This document shows, piece by piece, positions 1 to 6,602 of a stretch of DNA of 12,861 bases. Source of the stretch: Gammaproteobacteria bacterium (GTDB taxonomy: Bacteria > Pseudomonadota > Gammaproteobacteria > Steroidobacterales > Steroidobacteraceae); the NCBI GenBank assembly GCA_030043215.1, contig JASHYG010000005.1, positions 1-12,861 of the forward strand. Direction: 5' to 3'. The position numbers and the translations under genes are program-made. The notes below the pieces were generated by a model that was given only the letters and a program-made list of their open reading frames with translations, did no database searches and was not told the origin of the DNA. Within the stretch, counting starts at the first letter, position 1; the number at the start of each line of letters is the position of its first letter.

Positions 1-810
1 CTCCAGGCCGCGGCCCTGACCACCGGTCAGCTGAACGCCCTGGGTGCCGCCGGCACCACCCAGCTGCAGGCGATCACCACCGCGGACATCGGCGTGCTGA
101 GCAGCACCCAGGTGGCGGGTCTCAGCAGCACCACGCTGAACAACCTGAGCAGCGCTCAGCTGCAGGCGATCACCACCAAGGACATCGCCGCCCTGACCAC
201 GGTGCAGGTCTCGAACCTCACGAGCACCACGCTGAACAACCTCGGGACGACCAACCTGCAGGCGATCAGCACCAAGGACATCGCCTCGATCAGCGGCAGC
301 GTCCTCAGCACCCTGTCCACCGGTCAGCTCGGAGCGCTCACCACGCTGCAGGCCGCCGCGCTGCTCTACAGTCAGATCAACGCCCTGGGTGCCGCCGGCA
401 CGACGGAGCTGCAGGCCATCACCACGGCGGACATCGGCGTGCTCACCACCTCGCAGGTGGCGGGCCTCAATAGCACCACGCTGAACAACTTGAGCACCTC
501 GCAGCTGCAGACCATCAGCACCAAGGACGTTGCCTGGATCTCCACCGGCGCCTTCAGCGCTCTGTCCACCGGTCAGCTCGCCGAGCTCACCACGCTGCAG
601 ACCGCCGCCCTGCTCTACAGCCAGATCAATGCCCTGGGAGCCGCCGGCACCACGCAGCTGCAGGCCATCACGACGACGGACATCGGTGTGCTGACCAGCG
701 CGCAGGTGGCAGGCCTCAACAGCACCACGCTCAACAACTTGAGCAGCGCCCAGCTGCAGGCGATCACGACCGCGGATATCCCCTCCCTCTCCACGGTCGC
801 CATCAGCAAT
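1..810 (+). repeat. Tandem coding repeats: 249-bp (83-codon) higher-order unit over a 24-bp basic unit
   Basis: Two adjacent long direct repeats of exactly 249 bases occupy 313-561 and 562-810. Each encodes nine octapeptides plus one 11-residue LGAAGTTxLQA unit. They are nearly identical over their first ~190 bases and diverge in the last two or three octads. A third, partial copy lies at the left edge. Its LGAAGTT unit is 345 bases (115 codons, i.e. 83 plus four octads) upstream of the next one. The pattern indicates growth by in-frame duplication in multiples of 24 bases. Confidence 0.85.
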
Positions 811-921
811 CTCTCCTCGATCCAGATCGGTCAGTTCACCTCCTCGCAGATCAGCGTATTTACGACTGCGGAGGTCCAGGCCTTCGGGACGAATATCCAG
901 TATCTCGACCTGAGTGCCTAA
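1..921 (+). CDS. Octapeptide-repeat Ser/Thr-rich protein, C-terminal part (5' truncated)
   Basis: The frame is open from base 1, so the true start lies upstream of the window; the ATG at 94 is an internal Met in the repeats. The visible 306 residues parse completely as 5 residues of a first unit, 33 units of 8 residues, 3 units of 11 residues and a 4-residue tail (DLSA). The 8-residue consensus is [LI]-[TS]-[TS]-x-[QDT]-[ILV]-x-x, for example LTTSQVAG, ITTADIGV and LNSTTLNN. The 11-residue variant is LGAAGTTxLQA. There is no Cys, and aromatic residues are almost absent until the last units, where Leu at position 1 becomes Phe (FTSSQISV, FTTAEVQA). Such regularity suggests a solenoid, either beta-helical or built from short capped helical turns; I cannot tell which. 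A surface-exposed or secreted adhesin or S-layer-like role is plausible but unproven, since the N-terminus and any signal are missing. The downstream glycosylation genes make it a candidate glycoprotein. I do not recognise a named family. Confidence 0.85.
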   Translation, partial: LQAAALTTGQLNALGAAGTTQLQAITTADIGVLSSTQVAGLSSTTLNNLSSAQLQAITTKDIAALTTVQVSNLTSTTLNNLGTTNLQAISTKDIASISGSVLSTLSTGQLGALTTLQAAALLYSQINALGAAGTTELQAITTADIGVLTTSQVAGLNSTTLNNLSTSQLQTISTKDVAWISTGAFSALSTGQLAELTTLQTAALLYSQINALGAAGTTQLQAITTTDIGVLTSAQVAGLNSTTLNNLSSAQLQAITTADIPSLSTVAISNLSSIQIGQFTSSQISVFTTAEVQAFGTNIQYLDLSA

Positions 922-955
922 CAGTCGGCGTCGTAGCGCCGATCCGCATCGCGGC

Positions 956-975
956 CGCGGCCCTTCGGGGCCGCG
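956..975. terminator. Hairpin between convergent genes, possible bidirectional terminator
   Basis: A perfect 8-bp stem, CGCGGCCC and GGGCCGCG, closes a TTCG tetraloop, an exceptionally stable RNA hairpin. It lies in the 90-base gap between the stop of the repeat protein and the stop of the minus-strand glycosyltransferase. No T-tract follows on either strand, so it is not a canonical intrinsic terminator. It may act by another route or only protect the 3' ends. Confidence 0.45.
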
Positions 976-1011
976 AGCTCGTCGTGTGCGAGGACGGCGG
1001 GCGCGAGCCGG

Positions 1012-1767
1012 TTAGACGGGAGGATCGGAGAGCGGCACGCCGGCCAGGCGCGTGGCGATCTCGCGCTCGCGATCCGACAGGCTCGACCACCAGGCAAAAA
1101 CGGGACTCGCGTCGATGTTGGGTTTCGATTCCGGCGGCGGCCGCTCGCCGAGCGCGCGATAGAAGCTCTCCCACACGCACGAGTAATTCACCGTGACGGG
1201 GCCGGTGACCACCACCCCGCTGAGCCCGCGCTTGCGCAGCGCCGCCCAGAACACCCGATCGCCGATCGGTGACATCTGTTTGGGCATCGACGCCCAGATC
1301 GCCAGCATGTGATACGAGCCCGGGAAGAACGCGAAGCAGCTCGTATCCACGTGCTCGGATACCGGCTCGTCCGGTATCGGCATGATCGATCCGTCCGGCC
1401 TTCTCAGATGGCGCCTCGCCACCACGAAATCGGTGCCGGGCCTGGCCGACGCGGCCTGCAGGCACGTCTCCACGTGCAGCGGCTCCAGCCAATTGTCGGC
1501 ATCCAGCAGGATGATCGGCGCGAATTCCTCGGCCGCCGCGAGCATCGCAGCGATGCCTCGCGGCGTATTCCCATAATCGCCATGCGCGCGATCCAACCTC
1601 AGATGCCGGACGGGCTCGGAGTCGATCCAGTCCTGCGGATGTCCATCGGCGACGAGAAGGTGGGCCGTCGGTACGGTCTGGGCGCGGACACTGAGGATGC
1701 AGCGCTCGAGCAGCGACGCGTCCTCCCGGTAATACGGCGTGATCACGATTGGACGCGATGCATTCAT
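1012..1767 (-). CDS. Family 2 (GT-A) glycosyltransferase
   Basis: A 251-residue cytoplasmic protein with the layout of a single-domain GT2 enzyme, which transfers a sugar from a nucleotide-sugar donor. The N-terminal strand and nucleotide-binding loop TPYYRED is at residues 10-16, followed by LLVADG (37-42) for the uracil/ribose contacts. The metal-binding DxD is D89-A90-D91 within IILLDADNW. A GDRVFW segment in the C-terminal half sits where GT2 enzymes usually carry the acceptor-side acidic motif. I see no membrane segment or signal peptide. The ATG start has a purine-rich GGGGAAGGG directly upstream (1768-1776), which is close but usable. It is transcribed away from the OGT gene, so it has its own promoter in the shared intergenic region. 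Donor and acceptor cannot be read from sequence. Context suggests a role in building or extending a glycan with the neighbouring genes. Confidence 0.85.
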   Translation of the reverse strand: MNASRPIVITPYYREDASLLERCILSVRAQTVPTAHLLVADGHPQDWIDSEPVRHLRLDRAHGDYGNTPRGIAAMLAAAEEFAPIILLDADNWLEPLHVETCLQAASARPGTDFVVARRHLRRPDGSIMPIPDEPVSEHVDTSCFAFFPGSYHMLAIWASMPKQMSPIGDRVFWAALRKRGLSGVVVTGPVTVNYSCVWESFYRALGERPPPESKPNIDASPVFAWWSSLSDREREIATRLAGVPLSDPPV

Positions 1768-1831
1768 CCCTTCCCCGGAGCCGAGCGGTGGAGTCCGGCC
1801 GATCGTAGCAGCGTGAATCCAGACGATCTGC

Positions 1832-1850
1832 GAAGTGAATATGTCACTTC
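1832..1850. promoter_or_regulatory. Perfect 7-bp inverted repeat in divergent intergenic region (operator candidate)
   Basis: GAAGTGA and TCACTTC form a perfect dyad around the 5-base spacer ATATG. It lies 64 bases upstream of the minus-strand glycosyltransferase start and about 185 bases upstream of the preferred OGT start. GTGAA/TTCAC-type half-sites recur in the next 60 bases and once upstream (1813-1817). A dimeric regulator site is the simplest reading; the regulator is unknown. Confidence 0.4.
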
Positions 1851-1861
1851 CAGCCCGTTCC

Positions 1862-1877
1862 CGTGACCCAATTCACA
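1862..1877. promoter_or_regulatory. CRP/FNR-superfamily-like site
   Basis: The sequence CGTGA-CCCAAT-TCACA has the TGTGA-N6-TCACA architecture of CRP-family sites, with one mismatch in the ten core bases. It lies 12 bases after the perfect dyad at 1832-1850. It is also inside the upstream extension of the OGT reading frame, which argues that coding begins further downstream. I could not identify convincing -35/-10 boxes for either divergent gene, so the mode of regulation is open. Confidence 0.35.
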
Positions 1878-2035
1878 CTTCACTGCGGCAGCTCTCGTAC
1901 ACCCACTTGCACGAACGCCGGCGTTTGCCTCGCGCAATGCATGCACGCCGGTGTGATCTGTCCCGCATCAGCCCGCGGGTGGATATTGTTAAAGTCACCC
2001 GCCGCACCGTAGCCGAACTCTCCGCTCCGCAAACG

Positions 2036-4831
2036 ATGAACCGACCGGCGCCCCTGGCAGCACTGCTCGAGCAGATCAACGAAGGCCACGCAGCCGATGC
2101 GCTGCCGGAGCTCGACGTCTTGCTGCGGCGGGAGCCCGGACATCCGGGAGCGCTCGCACTCAGAGCCGAGGCGCTACGCCTGACGGGACGCGTGCCGGAG
2201 GCCATCCGCGCCTTCAAGCACGCCGGGGAGCGCGGCGCGGGCGCCCGGAACTGGCTGGCCGCCGGCATTCTTCTGGCGGCCGAGCGCAGCGTCGACGAGG
2301 CGCTGGAGTGCTTGCGCCAAGCGCTCAAGGAGACTCCGGACAGCGACGAGGTCCTCGATGCGCTGATCACGACGCTCTTCAATGCCAACCGCGCCGCAGA
2401 AGGCATCGAGTTCGCTCGCCGGCAGCTGACTCTCAGTGTGAACCCCACGCTCCTGTCGCGCGCAGCCCTGCTCCTGCAAGGCAACGATCTGTACGAGGAG
2501 TCATCCAACGCCTTCAAGAGGATTCTCGAGCTCGCGCCCGATGATCCCGCGCTCGTCGGCGCCGCGCTGGTGCCCGCACGATTCACGTGCGAGTGGGATT
2601 GGGTCGACACGCTGCTGCGGAAGATCCGCGGTTACTACGACGCGGGCCGGTTCGCAGCGCCGCAAGAGTACCCGCTCACGCACGTCGCGTGGTGCAAGGA
2701 CGAGGCGCGGAATCTCGAGGTGACCCGCGCCTATATCGCGCGAATGGTCCCGCGCGCGGACTCGTGCCTCACGCACGCGCCGCGGCCTGCCGGATCGCGC
2801 ATACGCGTCGGATATCTCTCGTGCGACTTCCGCAACCATGCGACCATGCACTTGATGGCGGGGGTCTTCGAGAGTCACGACCGGACGCGGTTCGAGATAT
2901 TCGCCTACGACTACAGCAGTCCCGACATATCGACGTACCGGCAGCGCTTTCTCGATGCCGTAGAGCACCACGTGCCCGTGCATTCGCTGAGCGATCGCCA
3001 GGCCGCAGCGCGCATCGGGGAGGACAGGCTGGACATCCTGTTCGACTTGAAGCTGTACACCGGGGGCGGGCGGCCGGGAATCCTCGGCTACCGGCCGGCG
3101 CCGCTGCAAGCGGCCTACCTCGGATTCCCCGGCAGCGCAGCCAGCGCCGATATCGACTACGTCGTCTCGGACCGCTTCGTCACGCCGGACGACAGCGCGC
3201 CGTATTACACCGAGAAGTTCTGCCGGCTTCCGCACACCTATCAGTGCAATGACCGCAAGCGCGCCGGCGCGGGCGCACCGGGTACGCGGGCCGCGCACGG
3301 CCTGCCGGACGACAAGGTCGTATTCGGCGCCTTCAACCAGTCCTACAAGGTCGACCGCGCGAGCTTTTCCCACTGGCTGCGCGTGCTCGAGGAAGTCCCG
3401 CACAGCGTGCTGTGGCTGCTCGGACAGAGCGCGGCAGCAATCGCCAACCTCACTCGCTGTGCCGAGTCTGCCGGAATCGCTCGCGCACGGTTGATCTTCG
3501 CGCCGTTCAGTCAGCCCCAGGAGCACCTCGCGCGCCTAGGGCTTGCGGACGCCGTCCTCGATACGCTGATCTACAACGGGCACACCACCACCTCCGATGC
3601 GCTCTGGGCGGGAGTTCCCGTGATCACCGCCCGCGGACGGCACTTTGCATCTCGGGTGAGCGAGAGCCTGCTCAACGCGATGGAACTGCCGGAGCTGGTA
3701 GGCGCCGATCCCAACGACATGGTAAGGATCGCCAAGCGAATCGGTACGGACGCGAAATACCGTGCCGCGCTCCGCGCCAAAGTCGCCGCCAACCGCCTCA
3801 CGACGCCGCTGTTCGACACCCTGCGCTTCACCGGCAACCTCGAGCGGGCGATCGAGCTCATGACGGCGCGGTCGCGGAGCGGCCTCGCGCGGACGCACAT
3901 CGACGTGCCGGATTGCGGACCTGTACAGCCCCCCGCTGAGGCGCCGGCCGCACGGGAGCCCTTCGCAGCGGATCGCCCGCCGCCAGCCGCCGCGATACCG
4001 AGCGCTGCACCGCTACGCGCCGCTTCGCTACAGGCCCCCTATCCGGGCTGCCCGTTGTGCGATGGGCCGAGCGAGACCCTGGGAATCGCCAATTGCAAGG
4101 CGCATTCGCTCTGGCACGAGACCCTTCCTCCCGCCATCGAATGGATGCAGTGCCCCTCGTGCGGGCACATCCACAGCCGCCATTACTGGACGCGAGAGGG
4201 CCTCGCCGAGGTCGGCCGCAAGATAAGCCGCGATCCGCGCGCGGACTTCCCCTCCGTACTCGTGTCCACTCCCGCCACCTGGACGCGAGTGGTGGAGAGA
4301 GTCATCGGGCACCTGGGGGGATATCGAGCGGCATTCGGCCGCCGGAGCGCGCCGACCTGGGTCGATGTCGGATGCGGAGACGGTACGCTCGTCATGACGG
4401 CGGCGGATCACGGCTTTGCCGCCGTGGGAGTCGATCTCCGCTCCGATGCCGTGTCCCGTATCCGGAGCCTGGGATTCAATGCGGTGTCCCAGGACTTCAT
4501 GCAGCTCTCGTTCGAGATCGTGCCGGCCGTTCTCTCGATGATGGACGTTCTCGCGCAGATCCCCCGACCCCTCGAGGCGCTGCGCAAAGCGGCGCAGGTG
4601 CTGCAGCCGGGCGGCGTGCTCGCGATCAGCGCGATGGATTTCGGGTCCTCGAGCTGGAGAGCGCTCGAGGCAGCGAAGATCAATCCGTACTGGACGGAGC
4701 TCGAGCAGCACCACATCTTCGGCCGCGAGCGGCTGACCAGCCTGCTCGAGAAATGTGGTTTCGAGGTCGTCGATCTCGGGATCCCGGACCGGGGCAAGGC
4801 CCGGATGGAGCTGTACGCAGTCCGGAATTAG
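2036..4831 (+). CDS. TPR / O-GlcNAc transferase-like (GT41) glycosyltransferase fused to zinc-ribbon SAM methyltransferase
   Basis: A 931-residue, three-part cytoplasmic enzyme. Residues ~3-190 form about five TPR-like helical pairs, which in GT41 enzymes bind the protein substrate. Residues ~255-612 are the O-GlcNAc transferase (SPINDLY/OGT) catalytic region. The NHATMHLM motif carries H268, equivalent to human OGT H498; RPAPLQ, NGHTT (514-518) and LWAGVPV are present; and K438 in NQSYKVD aligns with catalytic human K842. It should therefore glycosylate Ser/Thr of proteins, donor unknown. A Pro/Ala-rich linker (~613-668) leads to a Cys4 knuckle, C672-x2-C675 and C706-x2-C709, then a class I methyltransferase with motif I VDVGCGDG (776-783) and LQPGG further on. 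The frame stays open upstream to an ATG at 1835. I prefer the ATG at 2036 because the TPRs begin immediately and the extra 67 residues look non-coding and cover the regulatory repeats. No clear ribosome-binding site supports either; an in-frame GTG at 1979 is another option. Confidence 0.85.
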   Translation: MNRPAPLAALLEQINEGHAADALPELDVLLRREPGHPGALALRAEALRLTGRVPEAIRAFKHAGERGAGARNWLAAGILLAAERSVDEALECLRQALKETPDSDEVLDALITTLFNANRAAEGIEFARRQLTLSVNPTLLSRAALLLQGNDLYEESSNAFKRILELAPDDPALVGAALVPARFTCEWDWVDTLLRKIRGYYDAGRFAAPQEYPLTHVAWCKDEARNLEVTRAYIARMVPRADSCLTHAPRPAGSRIRVGYLSCDFRNHATMHLMAGVFESHDRTRFEIFAYDYSSPDISTYRQRFLDAVEHHVPVHSLSDRQAAARIGEDRLDILFDLKLYTGGGRPGILGYRPAPLQAAYLGFPGSAASADIDYVVSDRFVTPDDSAPYYTEKFCRLPHTYQCNDRKRAGAGAPGTRAAHGLPDDKVVFGAFNQSYKVDRASFSHWLRVLEEVPHSVLWLLGQSAAAIANLTRCAESAGIARARLIFAPFSQPQEHLARLGLADAVLDTLIYNGHTTTSDALWAGVPVITARGRHFASRVSESLLNAMELPELVGADPNDMVRIAKRIGTDAKYRAALRAKVAANRLTTPLFDTLRFTGNLERAIELMTARSRSGLARTHIDVPDCGPVQPPAEAPAAREPFAADRPPPAAAIPSAAPLRAASLQAPYPGCPLCDGPSETLGIANCKAHSLWHETLPPAIEWMQCPSCGHIHSRHYWTREGLAEVGRKISRDPRADFPSVLVSTPATWTRVVERVIGHLGGYRAAFGRRSAPTWVDVGCGDGTLVMTAADHGFAAVGVDLRSDAVSRIRSLGFNAVSQDFMQLSFEIVPAVLSMMDVLAQIPRPLEALRKAAQVLQPGGVLAISAMDFGSSSWRALEAAKINPYWTELEQHHIFGRERLTSLLEKCGFEVVDLGIPDRGKARMELYAVRN

Positions 4832-4868
4832 CGGCCCCGGGCTCGTCCTGGCGTGACCCGAGCGCGAC

Positions 4869-4877
4869 GAGGGAGAG
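4869..4877 (+). promoter_or_regulatory. Ribosome binding site of the second methyltransferase
   Basis: GAGGGAGAG ends nine bases before the ATG at 4887, in a 55-base gap after the OGT fusion gene. It supports that ATG over the in-frame ATG 15 bases later. Confidence 0.6.
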
Positions 4878-4886
4878 CGAGTTCTC

Positions 4887-5735
4887 ATGCATACCACCGC
4901 GATGAGCAATGGCAAGCTGTTCTTCGACACCTATGTCGCTCCCCTGGGAGACGTTTCGGTGGTCGACATCGGCTCCCAGGACGTGAACGGATCCCTGCGC
5001 GACGTGTGTCCGGCGAATGCCCGCTACGTCGGCGTCGACTTCGAACGGGCGAAGGGCGTGGACATCGTTCTCACCGACCCCTACTCCTTTCCCTTCGAAA
5101 ACGAATCGATCGACGTCGCCGTCAGCTCGTCCTGCTTCGAGCACTCCGAGTTGTTCTGGCTGGCCTTCATCGATATCCTGCGCATCCTTCGACCGGGCGG
5201 ACTGTTCTATCTCAACGTGCCCTCGAACGGCGCTTTCCACCGGTACCCCGTCGACTGCTGGCGGTTCTATCCGGACTCGGGTAACGCGCTCGTTACCTGG
5301 GCGAGGCGCTGCGGCATGGACGCTGCACTGCTCGAGTCGTTCGTCTCGCACCAGGACAAGGAATTCTGGAACGACTTCGTGGCCGTCTTTCTGAAGGACG
5401 AGAGACGGATCGGGGATCACCCTCGCAGAATGCTCCCGTCCCACCCGTCATTCGAGAATGGCCGGATGCACGGCGGCGCAAAGATCATCAATCCGGTGGA
5501 CTTTTCCGAGGATTTCCGCCGCTCCCAGCAGTCCTCGCTGGCGCTGCACCGTGAGATCGCGCGCTCGCAGCACGTCGTCGCAGGCCTCGCCGAAGTCTCG
5601 CAGCGCATCGAGCCTCTCGACCGTGCGCTTGCACAGGCTCGGTACGACGCGGAAAGCGCGCGCCGCGATCTCGACGCGCTCCGCGACCGGCTAGCGAGTC
5701 TCGAGGCGGTCGCCAAGGATGGGGCGACCCCCTAG
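4887..5735 (+). CDS. Class I SAM-dependent methyltransferase with C-terminal coiled coil
   Basis: A 282-residue protein. The N-terminal ~200 residues follow the Methyltransf_11 pattern. Motif I is VVDIGSQDVNG (25-35), a variant in which the usual G-C-G is replaced by G-S-Q. YVGVDF gives the acidic ribose-binding strand, then come FPFENESIDVAVSSSCFEH and ILRPGGLFYLNVP. This variant motif occurs in methyltransferases of surface-polysaccharide and glycan clusters, as I recall the family. Residues ~215-275 are charged, heptad-like helix (many R, E, L and A), probably a coiled coil for oligomerisation or partner binding. The gene is 55 bases after the OGT fusion and 42 before the DUF707 gene, all on the same strand, so an operon is likely. 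The substrate is not readable; methylation of a glycan or sugar is the contextual guess. A role on a protein or small molecule is not excluded. Confidence 0.8.
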   Translation: MHTTAMSNGKLFFDTYVAPLGDVSVVDIGSQDVNGSLRDVCPANARYVGVDFERAKGVDIVLTDPYSFPFENESIDVAVSSSCFEHSELFWLAFIDILRILRPGGLFYLNVPSNGAFHRYPVDCWRFYPDSGNALVTWARRCGMDAALLESFVSHQDKEFWNDFVAVFLKDERRIGDHPRRMLPSHPSFENGRMHGGAKIINPVDFSEDFRRSQQSSLALHREIARSQHVVAGLAEVSQRIEPLDRALAQARYDAESARRDLDALRDRLASLEAVAKDGATP

Positions 5736-5777
5736 GCGCGGGGCCCGCCGAGCGGCTGCAGACCCGGATCCACGCCC

Positions 5778-6602
5778 ATGGATATCGAAGACCCGGCGCT
5801 GCGGACGTTCGGCAACGCCTCTACCGTCGCCATCCACCGAATTCCCGACGCCGATACGGCGAGGCCGTTCCTCGTGTTCGTGCGCGCGGGCGCGGCGCCC
5901 ATCGAGCAGAAGCGCTGGAACCTGGGCGCGCCGGGGCGCCGATTCGACCTGCTCGCGAGCTTCTATGCGCCGCCGCGGCCGCACTGCTGGCTTCTGCAGA
6001 GCGCCGATTACGTGACCTCGGGCGGGCTGTCCAAGTTTCATGCGGCGAAGCTGCTTCTCTCCGGGCCTCTCCTCGAGCGCTACGCAGGCGTGCTGTTCCT
6101 GGACGACGACGTGGAGACGCTCTTCGACCCCGGCGTCTTCGCCGACTTCGTGCACGGCCAGGCATTCGGCCTCGCGCAGGCGAGCCTCACGTCCGACTCC
6201 TTCCACAGCCATCCGACGACGCTCAATCATCCGAGCTGCGCGTGGCGGGAAACGAACTTCGTCGAGGTGATGGCGCCGTTCTTCTCGAGAGAGGTGCTGC
6301 GCGCGGCGATCGCGGACTTCGACCGCTCCATCTCCACCTGGGGTCTCGACATTCTCTGGGGCGTGCGTCATGCGGCGAGCAGGATGGCGGTCATCGACCT
6401 ATTCTCCATGCGCCACAGTCGCCCCGTCGATACTCGGGACGGGCCGTTCTATCGCTATCTGCGCGGGATCGGCGTGGACCCTGCCGGAGAGCTGTTGCAG
6501 ATCATGGACCAGCTGCAGCTCCGGAGCTTCGAGATCACGACGAGCAAGGTGACGTTCCTGCCCGCCCGTATCGAGCGCCCCATCGCCGCGCCCGCCGATT
6601 AG
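5778..6602 (+). CDS. DUF707 family protein, putative glycosyltransferase-like
   Basis: A 274-residue protein resembling DUF707 (PF05212), a family found in bacteria and plants with no settled function. Family-like features are GGLSKFHAAKLLL, followed by YAGVLFLDDDVETLFDP with an acidic triad D109-D110-D111. That triad sits where GT-A enzymes place the metal-binding DxD. A C-terminal part contains STWGLDILWG and DLFSMRHSRPVD, the usual DUF707 'WGLD...' and 'H.RPVD' elements. No signal peptide or membrane helix is visible. No clear Shine-Dalgarno precedes the ATG at 5778, so the start is moderately secure; the upstream gene ends 42 bases earlier. As third gene of the putative operon, its neighbours support a sugar-transfer or glycan-processing role. 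That is inference. Plant members have carried a misleading 'lysine-ketoglutarate reductase trans-splicing' label, which should not be applied here. Confidence 0.75.
   Translation: MDIEDPALRTFGNASTVAIHRIPDADTARPFLVFVRAGAAPIEQKRWNLGAPGRRFDLLASFYAPPRPHCWLLQSADYVTSGGLSKFHAAKLLLSGPLLERYAGVLFLDDDVETLFDPGVFADFVHGQAFGLAQASLTSDSFHSHPTTLNHPSCAWRETNFVEVMAPFFSREVLRAAIADFDRSISTWGLDILWGVRHAASRMAVIDLFSMRHSRPVDTRDGPFYRYLRGIGVDPAGELLQIMDQLQLRSFEITTSKVTFLPARIERPIAAPAD

Noticed and set aside
1..810. CRISPR or non-coding satellite array
   Set aside because: The periodicity is 24 bases, fully in frame, with conservation strongest at the amino-acid level and no spacers.
94..921. ATG at 94 as start of the repeat protein
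   Set aside because: The same repeat pattern continues in frame without a stop to base 1, so the gene begins outside the window.
860..1492. 210-codon minus-strand frame overlapping the GT2 gene
   Set aside because: It overlaps the GT2 gene in another frame and reads through the hairpin at 956-975 into the repeat gene; composition is Arg/Ala/Gly-rich.
2501..4930. Minus-strand open frames of 341 and 300 codons opposite the OGT fusion
   Set aside because: Shadow frames of a gene with clear catalytic motifs; composition is Arg/Ala/Gly-rich and no domain is visible.
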